This document shows positions 23,189-31,741 of a DNA stretch of 39,185 bases, one piece after another. Each line of letters opens with the position of its first letter. Position 1 is the stretch's first letter. The notes beneath the pieces were generated by a model. It saw only the letters and a program-made list of their open reading frames with translations. It did no database searches and was not told the origin of the DNA. This DNA comes from an uncultured Spirochaetales bacterium (lineage in GTDB: Bacteria > Spirochaetota > Spirochaetia > Sphaerochaetales > Sphaerochaetaceae), in NCBI GenBank assembly GCA_934277975.1, contig CAKQWE010000009.1, positions 1 through 39,185 of the forward strand, given 5' to 3'. The translations under genes were made by a program, and so were the position numbers.

Positions 23189-24258
23189 TTGACGCCTCCT
23201 TTCGTTTCTGAATTTCTCTTTCTGCGTTTTGCGAACCTTATCATCTCAGGAGCAGCCACGGCGATTATTATGAGACTCTGTATCACGGCAACGACATTGG
23301 AGGACACCGTTGTCACCCGTGCCATGCGAAGGGAACCAGAGTTGAGTATTGCAAACAAGAACGATGTAAGCACAACGCCAACAGGATGGTTCCTACCAAG
23401 TATTGCGACGGCTATTCCCGTAAATCCATATGAAGGAGAGAATCCTTCTATGAACCTATGGTAGTTTCCAAGCACCTCAGTGCAGCCAGCAAGGCCAGCA
23501 AGTCCTCCGCACAGACCCATCGTGACAAGCATGAGCAGATTGGAGTTGATTCCATTGGCCTTTGCAGCGGAGCTGTTGAAGCCTGTGGCCCTGAGCTTGA
23601 ACCCTGCAGTCGTCTTCCAAAGGAACACCCATACAGAGATGACGACGGCAAGCGCTATGAACACTCCGGTTGTAAGCTTCGTGTTTTGGACAAGGGTGGT
23701 AAGACTTAGGTTATCGCTCAGCTTTATCGTCTGAACAGATGTCTCTCCGCTTGTGAAGGGTCCGGATGCAAGCCATGACGTAAAGAGTTTGAATACATAG
23801 TTGAGCATGATTGCGGCTATGACTTCGCTTATCTGGAACTTGGATTTAAGCACACCAACGCACAATCCTCCAATGGCCCCACCAAGGAAACCTGCAACGA
23901 AAAGAAGGGGTATTGCAAGAAAACGAGGAAGGTTTCCAACGTAAAGGCCCATTATGGCAACGGCCATGGCTCCAAGATGGAGCTGTCCTTCTGCACCTAT
24001 GTTGAATATGCCGCATCTTTGCGACAAAGCCACTGAAAGACCGCAGAATATCAAAGGGACGGCACGGCTTATGGTGTTTGCCAAATACACCTTGTTGCCA
24101 AAGGCGCCCTTCAGAAGCTCCCTGAACGCTACGATTGGGTTCTCTCCCACAATTACGATGACAAGCGCTCCGACAACGATGGCCAGACAGATCGATACAA
24201 GGGAGTGTGCGATCTCCAGGCAGAACGCCTCGATCGAGGCCTTTCCTTCACTCTTCAC
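23185..24258 (-). CDS. Nucleoside ABC transporter permease, first subunit
   Basis: 357-residue membrane protein, the longer permease of BMP-type systems (YufP-like). Family stretches: SQRCGIFNIGAEGQLHLGAMAV, FQISEVIAAIMLNYVFKLFTSWL and GFKLRATGFNSSAAKANGIN (coupling loop). Hydrophobic segments span most of the protein. ATGA overlaps join it to both the ATPase and the other permease. Confidence 0.92.
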   Translation of the reverse strand: MKSEGKASIEAFCLEIAHSLVSICLAIVVGALVIVIVGENPIVAFRELLKGAFGNKVYLANTISRAVPLIFCGLSVALSQRCGIFNIGAEGQLHLGAMAVAIMGLYVGNLPRFLAIPLLFVAGFLGGAIGGLCVGVLKSKFQISEVIAAIMLNYVFKLFTSWLASGPFTSGETSVQTIKLSDNLSLTTLVQNTKLTTGVFIALAVVISVWVFLWKTTAGFKLRATGFNSSAAKANGINSNLLMLVTMGLCGGLAGLAGCTEVLGNYHRFIEGFSPSYGFTGIAVAILGRNHPVGVVLTSFLFAILNSGSLRMARVTTVSSNVVAVIQSLIIIAVAAPEMIRFAKRRKRNSETKGGVK

Positions 24259-25751
24259 TGTACACCTCCTTTGTGTCCTATCATCGCAAGGCCTATCGTG
24301 GACTCATCGAAGGCGGACCTTTCGAACGATCCTGTAATCTCACCGTCGCAGAGGACTATGATGCGGTCGCATACCTCCAAAAGCTCAGACAACTCCGCAG
24401 ATATGAGAAGTACACCCTTGCCCTCGCTTCTGAGCCTTAGAAGGACGTTGTGTATGAACTCTATTGCGCTTATATCCAGTCCTCGTATTGGCTGCGCCGC
24501 CAGGACGAAGTTGACATCCTTGCCAACCTCCCTTGCAAGCACGACCTTCTGTTGATTGCCGCCTGAGAGGCCCCCGAAAGGTTGTGAAATGCTCACAAAC
24601 CGTATATCGAACTCCTTCTTATAGTGCAAACAGTCCGAATCAAGCGTCTTGTAGTCTACGAAGCCATGTTTCTTGTAGCGTTTTGAATCCTGATGACCAA
24701 GGAGGAAGTTCTCTTCGACAGTGGCCGATGCCATTGCTCCGCTTTGGCCTCTGTCAGATGGGATGTAGGCCATTCCAAGTTCCTTTCTGGCTCTTATGCT
24801 GAGCCTTGTGGCATCATGTCCGCACAGAGACAGACTACCCGTCTCCAGTCGTCTGACACCCGTTATGAGCTCCTCCAACTCCAACTGACCGTTTCCGTCT
24901 ATGCCCGCAACTCCAACGATTTCACCACATCCGACGCCAAACGACACGCCAGAGGAGTTTGGAAGAAGATGTACGTCTTCCATCCTAAGCACATAGTCAC
25001 CCTTGGAGGATGGGACAAGCTGCCTTATCTCCTGAAGCTGACGGCCTATCATCATCTCGCTGAGCTTGACGGCATCGATGTCCTTGGTAGCCACGGTTCC
25101 AATGCAACGTCCCTTTCTCAGGACGGTGACATAGTCCGATACATCGAAGATCTCATTGAGCTTATGCGTTATGAAGATTATCGTGCATCCCTGCTCTATA
25201 AGGGTGTGGAATATGACGAAAAGCTCCTTCACCTCCTGAGAGGTGAGGACTGCAGTAGGTTCGTCGAATATCACTATCCTGGCCCCTCTGTACAGGAGCT
25301 TAAGGATTTCGACCTTCTGCTTCATGCCAACCGATATCCTTGAGACCTTCTGGTCTATGTCCAGTTTGAAGCTGTATTTGTCCACGAGTGACTGCACGGC
25401 CTCTCGTGCCTTCTCCATGTCTATGACGAATCCACCGGGCTCAGACCCAAGGATGATGTTTTGCAGGATGGTAAGTTGAGGAATGAGCATGAAATGCTGA
25501 TGCACCATGCCAACGCCAAAGGACTCTGCATCGGCAGGGTTCCTTATCTCTACGGCATTGCCGTTTATGCGAATATCGCCGCTGTCCTTGTGGTACAATC
25601 CAAAAAGCACGTTCATCAAGGTTGTCTTTCCGCTGCCGTTCTCTCCAAGAAGGCAATGTATGGTACCTTGTTCAACCTCGAAGTCCACATGGTCGTTTGC
25701 AAGTATACCTGGAAATGACATGCATATCCCTTTCATGCTAACGGCTTTCAT
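24255..25751 (-). CDS. Nucleoside ABC transporter ATPase with two ATP-binding domains
   Basis: 498 residues with tandem ABC domains, as in sugar and BMP-type nucleoside importers (YufO-like). First domain: GENGSGKTTLMNVLFG (Walker A), RISVGMKQKVEILKLL (signature) and IVIFDEPTAVLT (Walker B). Second domain: GVAGIDGNGQLELEELI (a degenerate Walker A), LSGGNQQKVVLAREV (intact signature) and FVLAAQPIRGLDI (altered Walker B). This half is degenerate in the family too. It is 186 bases after the binding-protein gene; that gap holds a terminator-like hairpin and a repeat element. AAGGAG precedes the ATG by 10 bases. Confidence 0.94.
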   Translation of the reverse strand: MKAVSMKGICMSFPGILANDHVDFEVEQGTIHCLLGENGSGKTTLMNVLFGLYHKDSGDIRINGNAVEIRNPADAESFGVGMVHQHFMLIPQLTILQNIILGSEPGGFVIDMEKAREAVQSLVDKYSFKLDIDQKVSRISVGMKQKVEILKLLYRGARIVIFDEPTAVLTSQEVKELFVIFHTLIEQGCTIIFITHKLNEIFDVSDYVTVLRKGRCIGTVATKDIDAVKLSEMMIGRQLQEIRQLVPSSKGDYVLRMEDVHLLPNSSGVSFGVGCGEIVGVAGIDGNGQLELEELITGVRRLETGSLSLCGHDATRLSIRARKELGMAYIPSDRGQSGAMASATVEENFLLGHQDSKRYKKHGFVDYKTLDSDCLHYKKEFDIRFVSISQPFGGLSGGNQQKVVLAREVGKDVNFVLAAQPIRGLDISAIEFIHNVLLRLRSEGKGVLLISAELSELLEVCDRIIVLCDGEITGSFERSAFDESTIGLAMIGHKGGVQ

Positions 25752-25766
25752 CTATGAGGTTCTCCT

Positions 25767-25875
25767 TTTTTAGAGCAACCTTCAAAACTACGCTTTGTGT
25801 GGATTGGACATGGATTTCCAGCCGTGCAGGGCATGGCCAGGACGCATGAAGGAGTTTTGAAAGTTCCTCTTAAAA
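25767..25875. repeat. Solo copy of a long imperfect hairpin repeat
   Basis: Ends: TTTTAGAGCAACCTTCAAAACT on the left faces AGTTTTGAAAGTTCCTCTTAAAA on the right (about 22 bp, few mismatches; arms at 25767-25789 and 25853-25875). The interior blocks TTGTGTGGATTGG, TTTCCAGCCGTGCAGG, CATGGCCAGGACGCATGAAGG match the element at 31868-32035 almost base for base, minus its 60-70 base insert. The repeat lies in the gap between the binding-protein and ATPase genes. A short overlapping reading frame on the plus strand is not considered coding. Confidence 0.85.
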
Positions 25876-25895
25876 CAATGGAAATCCAATTGGAA

Positions 25896-25921
25896 AACGG
25901 GGAGGTCCAGTCCTCCCCGTT
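25896..25921 (-). terminator. Terminator-like hairpin after the binding-protein gene
   Basis: On the minus strand AACGGGGAGG pairs perfectly with CCTCCCCGTT around a 6-base loop, followed by only four T. It lies 16 bases after the BMP stop codon, inside the operon. A leaky terminator here would give more binding protein than transporter, a common arrangement. Confidence 0.7.
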
Positions 25922-25937
25922 CCCTGTATTGGATGAA

Positions 25938-26972
25938 TCAGAATGCAAGAGCATCCTCTATGGTTGCAGGAACCGAGAGCTCACCGCTCTTGATGAGGGA
26001 CTCTACGGTATCAAGCTGGGCCTTGATGGTATCCGTAAGCTTGATGTTGGAACCTTCGTTGGTGTATCCAACTCCGCCGTCTGCCAAATTCTGCTTGACA
26101 GTTCCGCCCTGGAACGTACCCTTTACGACTGACTCTATGGCTGCATATGCAGAATTGTCCACTCTCTTGAGCATGGATGCGATTATGTAGTCAGGAGCTA
26201 TGGAGTTCTGGTTGGTATTCACGCCAACTGCGATGAACTTCTTCTCCTGTGCGGCGTTGAACATTCCAATTCCGCTTCCACCAGCGGCGTGGAATATCAC
26301 ATCGCAGCCGGAGTCGTACATTGTGGTTGCAATTGCCTTTGCCGTAGTTGTATCGGCGAATCCGCCTACATAGTTCACATCGAATGCATAGGACTTGTCC
26401 ACGTATCTTGCACCGGCGATGAATCCAGCTGCGAACCTGTTGATGATGACGTTGTTCACACCTCCAATGAAGCCGAATCTCTTCTGTCCGTTGAACATTG
26501 GAGAGATGCCCTCCTTCTCTGCAAGTGCACATAGGACGCCAATGAGGAAACCCCCTTCGTTCTCGGCGCATTCATAGTTTGCAATATTTGGAAGGTCAAC
26601 GCTCGCATCTATGTAGCAGAAGTTCTGCTGTGGGTACTTTGCAGCGACTGTGGAAACGGCATCCTTCTGTTCGTTTCCAACACATATGATCAGTGCATAC
26701 TCGCCTGATGCGCACATCTCCTCCATGACGGTCTCTTCGTCGGCTATTGTGCTTGGCTCAACATATTCGTATTTGACGTTGAAGTCAGCTACAGCCCTCT
26801 GGCACCCTTCATGGATGACATCGTTGAAAGATGCTCCGCCAAGTCCTGCTATCGTATAGATGACACCAATCTTCACGCCTTCGTCTTTCTTCACCGTTTC
26901 CTGGGTTCCGTTTGCGAACACAGGTGATACGATAAGCAAAGCAGCCAAAAGAACAAAAACAAATCTCTTCAT
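25938..26972 (-). CDS. BMP-family (PnrA-like) nucleoside-binding protein
   Basis: Periplasmic substrate-binding protein of 344 residues, the first gene of the transport operon. The signal peptide (MKRFVFVLLAALLIVSPVFA) ends before NGTQE, with no lipobox cysteine. The mature part follows the PnrA/Med/BmpA pattern: VKIGVIYTIAGLGGASFNDVIHEG, YEYVEPSTI, FCYIDASVDLPNIANYE, ENEGGFLIGVLCALAEK, FIGGVNNVIINRFAAGFIAGA, GCDVIFHAAGGSGIGMFNAAQ and GVNTNQNSIAPDYIIASMLKRVD. PnrA of Treponema pallidum binds purine nucleosides; with uridine phosphorylase in the operon, the ligand here may be broader (inference). AAGGAG lies seven bases before the ATG. Confidence 0.93.
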   Translation of the reverse strand: MKRFVFVLLAALLIVSPVFANGTQETVKKDEGVKIGVIYTIAGLGGASFNDVIHEGCQRAVADFNVKYEYVEPSTIADEETVMEEMCASGEYALIICVGNEQKDAVSTVAAKYPQQNFCYIDASVDLPNIANYECAENEGGFLIGVLCALAEKEGISPMFNGQKRFGFIGGVNNVIINRFAAGFIAGARYVDKSYAFDVNYVGGFADTTTAKAIATTMYDSGCDVIFHAAGGSGIGMFNAAQEKKFIAVGVNTNQNSIAPDYIIASMLKRVDNSAYAAIESVVKGTFQGGTVKQNLADGGVGYTNEGSNIKLTDTIKAQLDTVESLIKSGELSVPATIEDALAF

Positions 26973-27008
26973 TGCAAATCTCCTTTTTACTTGTTCTTCA
27001 TTTTAATT

Positions 27009-27025
27009 AACTTGTTCAACAAGTT
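27009..27025. promoter_or_regulatory. GntR-type operator 1 of the nucleoside operon
   Basis: Perfect palindrome AACTTGTT-C-AACAAGTT, containing TTGT-N3-ACAA. It overlaps the predicted transcription start of the operon, so binding would block initiation. Confidence 0.7.
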
Positions 27026-27031
27026 GAGGAC

Positions 27032-27059
27032 AGTATAACACTGTTTTGAGATAATGCAA
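27032..27059 (-). promoter_or_regulatory. Promoter of the nucleoside operon
   Basis: On the minus strand TTGCAT (27059-27054), a 16-base spacer and TATACT (27037-27032). The predicted start is near 27025, giving a leader of about 50 bases. It is flanked on both sides by TTGT-N3-ACAA sites. Confidence 0.7.
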
Positions 27060-27078
27060 TAAAAAATAAAGAATAATC

Positions 27079-27089
27079 TTGTACAACAA
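27079..27089. promoter_or_regulatory. GntR-type operator 2 of the nucleoside operon
   Basis: TTGTACAACAA, the same TTGT-N3-ACAA pattern as operator 1, with a C before it and an A after it where operator 1 has C and G. It is about 20 bases upstream of the -35 box and 67 bases from the centre of operator 1, suggesting cooperative or looped binding. Confidence 0.5.
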
Positions 27090-27142
27090 ATTGCAACATT
27101 TTTAACAACACTGTTTGCCAATGCAAAGAAAAGCACCCCAAC

Positions 27143-27171
27143 TTGACTTGGAAAAACCATATAGATATATT
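27143..27171 (+). promoter_or_regulatory. Promoter of the HMA protein operon
   Basis: TTGACT (27143-27148), a 17-base spacer and TATATT (27166-27171). The leader is about 78 bases and contains TGATGCA/AGATGCA repeats that might be a regulator site. Confidence 0.7.
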
Positions 27172-27255
27172 CTGTGATGATTAGACAAAGCTAACTGCAA
27201 TGATGCAATTGTGAGATGCATTTGTAAGTCGCCTTGCCCAACATAGGAGCAAAAG

Positions 27256-27504
27256 ATGACCAAGACAACCGTAAAGATAGACGGAATGATGTGTGGAATG
27301 TGCGAAAGCCACATATGCGATGCAATAAGAGCAGCCTTTGACGTCAAGAAGGTACGCGCATCGCACAAGACAGGCCTTTTGGAGATCGTCACACAGGACG
27401 CACTAGACGAAGGGGCTGTAAGAAAGGCCATTGAGCCAACTGGCTACACTGTCCTTGAAGTCTCAAGCGAGCCATACGTCAAGAAAGGTCTCTTTGGATT
27501 CTGA
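27256..27504 (+). CDS. Heavy-metal-associated (HMA) domain protein, CopZ-like
   Basis: 82 residues, a single HMA domain with the metal site GMMCGMCESHI (C13 and C16) and the ferredoxin-like alternation of strands and helices. Such small proteins carry copper(I) or other soft metals to an ATPase or regulator. No P-type ATPase is nearby, so the metal and partner are unknown. AGGAG lies six bases before the ATG. The stop codon overlaps the start of the next gene (TGATG). Confidence 0.9.
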   Translation: MTKTTVKIDGMMCGMCESHICDAIRAAFDVKKVRASHKTGLLEIVTQDALDEGAVRKAIEPTGYTVLEVSSEPYVKKGLFGF

Positions 27505-28361
27505 TGGCATACTCCAGCAACACCAACGGCACCGACAAGAGGTGTCCTTACCTGAAGAAGGTACTTGTGACAGGAGCCTCGAGTGGAATAGGCCTTGAAA
27601 CCACGAAGCTTTTCGCCCAAAGCGGCTTTGTGGTCTACGCAGCGTCAAGGCATCCACTTGATGTGGACTCGTTGGATTTGGACTCGACTGCACGTGCAAA
27701 CGTCATACCAATTGAAATGGATGTCACGCAGCCCGATTCCATTGATAAAGCACGTGGATTAATAACCGATTTAGGAATTATAGTCCACTGTGCAGGCTTT
27801 GGGATAAGCGGGTCTGCGGAGAAAACCCCTTTGGAAAGGGCAAGGGCTCAGATGGAGACCAACTACTTTGGAGTCCTGAATGTCAACAGGGCATTCCTGC
27901 CGCTTCTTAGGAAGAATCCAAAGTCGCTTGTACTTGTAACAAGCTCAGTTGCTGGTGTCGTTCCAATCCCCTACCAGAGCCACTACAGCTCATCCAAGTA
28001 TGCCATCGAGGCCTATGCCCAGGCCCTTAGGATGGAGGCCGCCCCATTTGGAGTGAATGTGTGCCTTGTAGAGCCAGGAGACACCAAGACAGGCTTCACG
28101 AAGGCGAGGACCAGCGATGAACCGCAGGATTCGCCATACTATGATGCATGTACTAAGGCAGTAGAACATATGGAGAGGGATGAGCAGAAAGGAAAACCTG
28201 CGAAGTCCGTTGCGGATGTGTTCCTGAAGATGGCATACAAAAAGAACACACCTGTGAAGTGTGCCGTAGGGATGGACTACAAGGCATTGGCCCTTCTTGC
28301 AAAGATCCTGCCTTCGCGTACAATAGTGTGGCTGGTCAGTAGAATCTACATTGGAGGCTGA
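27504..28361 (+). CDS. Short-chain dehydrogenase/reductase
   Basis: 285 residues, classical SDR fold. NAD(P) loop VTGASSGIG (about 22-30), catalytic Ser in VTSSVAGVVP, and YSSSKYAIEAYAQAL with the Tyr-x3-Lys pair, followed by EPGDTKTGF. The usual NNAG is replaced by HCAGFG. The arginine after strand two (ASRHP) suggests NADP. The substrate is unknown. It overlaps the HMA gene by one base and is two bases before the next gene. Confidence 0.9.
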   Translation: MAYSSNTNGTDKRCPYLKKVLVTGASSGIGLETTKLFAQSGFVVYAASRHPLDVDSLDLDSTARANVIPIEMDVTQPDSIDKARGLITDLGIIVHCAGFGISGSAEKTPLERARAQMETNYFGVLNVNRAFLPLLRKNPKSLVLVTSSVAGVVPIPYQSHYSSSKYAIEAYAQALRMEAAPFGVNVCLVEPGDTKTGFTKARTSDEPQDSPYYDACTKAVEHMERDEQKGKPAKSVADVFLKMAYKKNTPVKCAVGMDYKALALLAKILPSRTIVWLVSRIYIGG

Positions 28362-28363
28362 TT

Positions 28364-29011
28364 ATGAGAAGAAAGATCATTACGACTGTCTTGTCAATAG
28401 CCATTATGGGAATGGCGGTAGCATTCGCCATAACGCCAAGCGACCTGTCGTCGGAGGACAGGGCCAAGTTCGACAGTCAGGCCCTTAGCATCCAGACAAG
28501 CGAAAGCATGAAATACTATGCCGATGTCTGGGGCTCGCCCCTCTATTGGGAGCTCACCTGGGACCTTGCAGAGGACCATCCTTGGCTGTACTTCACCATG
28601 CCATACAGTTTCTTCCAACCGTTTGCATTTCTCTCGCACAGTGAGCGTTTGACGAACTGGGAGCCGTTCAGAGGATTCACCAAGATTTCCAAGTACGATT
28701 TCTACAATAGCATCGGGCTACCGCAGGAAGCGGACCGATACCTCAAGTTCCAGAACGAGAGGAAGGCGTGGAGCGGCGTTACTTGGGGAGGTCTTGTGGT
28801 TGGCACCGGATTGCTGGTGGCGGGCCTTTGCGTTGACGACCCACTTTCCACGTATTTCCTCATCTCTGCAGGTGCCATGTACACGGTCTCAAGCGTAGGG
28901 TTCACGGTCTTGGAGTTTGGTCTCGTAGAGGAAAAGGAATTCTCTGTGTCGTTTGCAGTCAATGCGGCCCAGACGTACAACCAGAAACTTCTTGAGAGTT
29001 TTGCAAAGTAG
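28364..29011 (+). CDS. Unknown exported protein with a hydrophobic C-terminal hairpin
   Basis: 215 residues, not recognised. An N-terminal signal sequence (RRKIITTVLSIAIMGMAVAFA) is followed by an aromatic-rich region (YYADVWGSPLYWELTWDLAEDHPWLYF, too long to be a membrane helix) and two hydrophobic segments (about 142-160 and 165-187). GGAGG at the end of the SDR gene serves as ribosome binding site. The final 53 bases overlap the convergent DUF2974 gene. Confidence 0.75.
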   Translation: MRRKIITTVLSIAIMGMAVAFAITPSDLSSEDRAKFDSQALSIQTSESMKYYADVWGSPLYWELTWDLAEDHPWLYFTMPYSFFQPFAFLSHSERLTNWEPFRGFTKISKYDFYNSIGLPQEADRYLKFQNERKAWSGVTWGGLVVGTGLLVAGLCVDDPLSTYFLISAGAMYTVSSVGFTVLEFGLVEEKEFSVSFAVNAAQTYNQKLLESFAK

Positions 29012-30146
29012 CTGCGCTTGGGTGGGTCTTCAAGGTCATCGTGGCTCCAGCGCATTTCACAAGGGCTTTCAGGGCTTGCAAGGCAACCGTTCTTGAAGAC
29101 TCGTCCAAAGCTCCAATGGAAGACATTATTGCAACTGAGTTCTGAAGCCAGTTGGATCCAAGATCCCTGAGCGTCCTTGCGTTCGTTTTAGAAAGCACTT
29201 CGTATGTGGCATCTACGAGCCCCTCCCTTTGGCCGTAGTCCATACCTGCTATCCAGGACTTTAAGGTTGCATCTATGAAACGACTGCTGTCCGTAACGTT
29301 CTCAAGGCATTCGAATCCTGACCTATCTATGCACCAGGAGTACAGGTCGTGCTGAAGGAGACCTGTCTGCTCGCTGTGGATTACAGTATAGGGTTCTTCA
29401 TGACCAAGCAACATGCCCACAACGGAAGACTGAGGAACGAACGTAGTAGTTCTTTCGCATATCCTTTTGTACTCCGGCCGTGAAAGGACCTTTGCATCAA
29501 AGCCAGGGCCATCGAAGTTGTAAACGTGAGCTATGCGCTTCTGCACTTCCGAGGAGCAGAACGATGCAGCATAAACTGCAAGGTTTCCGCCTTTGGAATG
29601 GCCTGCGACAATGATATTGGGCTCGCAAGAGACTCCTTGGATGGATGCCACTTCGTCAAGGTATCCGACGGCAAGGACCTGTGCAGGCACAGGGCATATG
29701 AACCCCATGTTGCAGTCCTCCTTCCACCCAATGAGGGTGTTGTCAGTGCCTCTGAATGCAACGAATGTGGAAGGCCCCTTTGGGCAATCCAGTTTCAGAG
29801 AGACCGCGCAGAACTGGGTTTGGGTTTTGTCATCCAATTCGTACCTGAATGCAAAGACTCCAAGACTTGAGAACCTCTCGCTCTTGGAAAGGGCTTCCAG
29901 CAAATGGATGTCCTGCTTGTTGAGGAAGACCTTCCTTTCTCCACTAAGGTCCTTCGTATTGGAAATAATCAGAGAGGCAACCTCCTTTAGAGGTACGACC
30001 TTCTCCTTTGGCAGATCCTGAAGCCCTATCATTTCCATTGGCATATACGAGAACCTTGCCAGAATAAGGGAATCGACCTCATTCAACGGACTTTCGTCGA
30101 ACCCAAGGTCACCCCGCCAGTAAAGATAATCGAAGATGCTATGCAT
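28959..30146 (-). CDS. DUF2974 (Mbeg1-like) alpha/beta-hydrolase
   Basis: 395 residues. TFVAFRGTDNTLIGWKEDCNM is the lipase-like oxyanion/strand motif and VAGHSKGGNLAVYAA carries the nucleophile serine in G-x-S-x-G. YNFDGPGFDAKVL and the later FVPQSSVVGMLLGHEEPYTVIHSE hold plausible acid and histidine positions. The family is uncharacterised; lipase or esterase activity is likely. ATG 30146 overlaps the preceding stop by eight bases (ATGCATAG) and begins at MHSIFDYLYWRGDL, the usual start of the family. It is third in a minus-strand operon with two membrane proteins. Confidence 0.87.
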   Translation of the reverse strand: MHSIFDYLYWRGDLGFDESPLNEVDSLILARFSYMPMEMIGLQDLPKEKVVPLKEVASLIISNTKDLSGERKVFLNKQDIHLLEALSKSERFSSLGVFAFRYELDDKTQTQFCAVSLKLDCPKGPSTFVAFRGTDNTLIGWKEDCNMGFICPVPAQVLAVGYLDEVASIQGVSCEPNIIVAGHSKGGNLAVYAASFCSSEVQKRIAHVYNFDGPGFDAKVLSRPEYKRICERTTTFVPQSSVVGMLLGHEEPYTVIHSEQTGLLQHDLYSWCIDRSGFECLENVTDSSRFIDATLKSWIAGMDYGQREGLVDATYEVLSKTNARTLRDLGSNWLQNSVAIMSSIGALDESSRTVALQALKALVKCAGATMTLKTHPSAATLQNSQEVSGCTSGPH

Positions 30147-30855
30147 TGCGCTTCTTGAACTTGAGCCAGGAAATGAGGATTGCAAGTCCGCCGCCTGGAA
30201 TTATCATGAAGCTCGTCGAACTTGTAAGCGATGGCACGAATATGAAGAGCAGGCACAGGAACGTAAGCGGAATGGCCGCAATGTCCATGTTGCCTCTGAA
30301 GTACTTGTAGGCCATGGCTCCGAACAATGCAGCAACGACGTTTGAGAATGCAGGCTGCAGCACCTCGCTCTGAAGGACAGGCTGAAGAGGCTGCAGAAGC
30401 AGTACGCCAAGGGCAAGGACCAGCACTGTGACAAGCGAAGAAGTGGCTATCGAAAGCGTAGAGACTATCTCGTTCTCAGGTGTTCCGCTCTTTGCGCCAA
30501 CGATGTCCCTTGCATTGACGGCGCATGGAATCTTCATGTTTATGAGGTTTCCCGTTATGAAGGCAAGATAGCTGCCACCAGCACCAAGCATTGGAGTATA
30601 GACAAGGAACTCCACTATGCTGCTCACCGTCCAGATTATTCCAACTGACAGGAATCCCTTGGCCGTGGCCTTGAGATCCGGCATGGCACCAAGTATCTTG
30701 CCAATGAGGAAAGGCGCTCCAACCAGCATGACAAGCACTATTGTCGTGAAAATCCTTCCAAGGACGTGCGTCATGTCGTTGTATCTTTCGAAGTAGGCGT
30801 TTTCACCCTTCACGTTTGCATTGTTCATGTTTGCGTTCTTTTTTGGATTGTTCAT
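30139..30855 (-). CDS. Polytopic membrane protein, DUF5058 partner
   Basis: 238 residues, about six or seven hydrophobic segments after an Asn/Lys-rich N-terminus (MNNPKKNANMNN). I do not recognise a named family. The INMKIPCAVNARDIVGA loop and its place directly after the DUF5058 gene suggest the two make one transporter-like complex. ATG 30855 has AAGGAGG six bases upstream, and that site overlaps the preceding stop region. A longer frame upstream lacks support. Confidence 0.8.
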   Translation of the reverse strand: MNNPKKNANMNNANVKGENAYFERYNDMTHVLGRIFTTIVLVMLVGAPFLIGKILGAMPDLKATAKGFLSVGIIWTVSSIVEFLVYTPMLGAGGSYLAFITGNLINMKIPCAVNARDIVGAKSGTPENEIVSTLSIATSSLVTVLVLALGVLLLQPLQPVLQSEVLQPAFSNVVAALFGAMAYKYFRGNMDIAAIPLTFLCLLFIFVPSLTSSTSFMIIPGGGLAILISWLKFKKRNA

Positions 30856-30866
30856 GGCCGGCCTCC

Positions 30867-31679
30867 TTACAGACTCACGACGACTGCAGCCGCCATGCCA
30901 ACGATCATGCTTCCCGCAATGGAGAAGTTGTCCACCCACGCCAGCTTCTTCTTTTCAGACAGCCAAATGAAAAGCGCCATGGACAAGGCCGATGCCGCTA
31001 CGACCACCAACGGCACCCAATCACCGCGGAACCTGAAGATTCCGCCTCCGTTCTGGGCGCCGCCTGAAACGAACCCTCCAATATAAGATGAGACATATGC
31101 ACCTACAAGACCAATGAACATAGCTGTCATGGCTTTGTCTGCAAATCCACCCTTCTTGTTGTCCAAGTCGTTTGGCTTGGGTGTTGAAACTTCCTTGTCC
31201 TCGTTCTTTTTTGAACCGCTTATCTTCTTGAGGTATCCCTTGTTGAGGAATACAGAGAGAACCATGCCCCACATTATGCAAATGCTCATCAAAAGAGCTA
31301 TGGTAGTGAACGCCTGGGGCGTCATTTCCGCAGCCGACAGACTTGAAAGCCCAACCTGCTCCGCAGCGGCCTGCGCCACCTGCGTTTCATAGTGGAGTGC
31401 TCCAATGACTGACAGTCTAAGCCAAGGCCATGGTATGCCAAGGCTTCCAGACAGGGCTATGACTCCAAGCAGGATTCCAACACTTGGAAGCAATGAGAAC
31501 GTGGCGCTTGAAGTTATGACGGTCTTCATCTTGCCCTTGTCCATCCCCATGGCAATCCCCGCCCTGTAGGCCCTTATAAGGAAAATGATGCATATCACAG
31601 CCACGAATGCGATTATCCCACCGCATATCAGGTACAAAGGCGCACTGTTCAGTGCTTGAAGAATCGAGAACGAAGACAT
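30867..31679 (-). CDS. DUF5058-family membrane protein
   Basis: 270 residues with about six or seven hydrophobic segments. N-terminal pattern NSAPLYLICGGIIAFV, IRAYRAGIAMGMDKGKMK, ITSSATFSLLPSVGILLGVIAL and PWPWLRLSVIGALHYE matches the DUF5058 family as I know it. A charged loop (KKNEDKEVSTPKPNDLDNKK) separates the two halves. Likely a secondary transporter, substrate unknown. It leads a three-gene operon with another membrane protein and a DUF2974 hydrolase. A GGGGG ribosome binding site precedes the ATG. Confidence 0.8.
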   Translation of the reverse strand: MSSFSILQALNSAPLYLICGGIIAFVAVICIIFLIRAYRAGIAMGMDKGKMKTVITSSATFSLLPSVGILLGVIALSGSLGIPWPWLRLSVIGALHYETQVAQAAAEQVGLSSLSAAEMTPQAFTTIALLMSICIMWGMVLSVFLNKGYLKKISGSKKNEDKEVSTPKPNDLDNKKGGFADKAMTAMFIGLVGAYVSSYIGGFVSGGAQNGGGIFRFRGDWVPLVVVAASALSMALFIWLSEKKKLAWVDNFSIAGSMIVGMAAAVVVSL

Positions 31680-31741
31680 AGCAACCCCCTGTTTTGACCC
31701 ATTCTACCACAGTGCAATGCAAACGTGCAATTGGAGCGCTA

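Noticed and set aside
25797..26132. Plus-strand frame over the solo hairpin repeat
   Set aside because: Its first part is the repeat and the rest is opposite the BMP gene; the same peptide precedes the second transposase only because the repeat is there.
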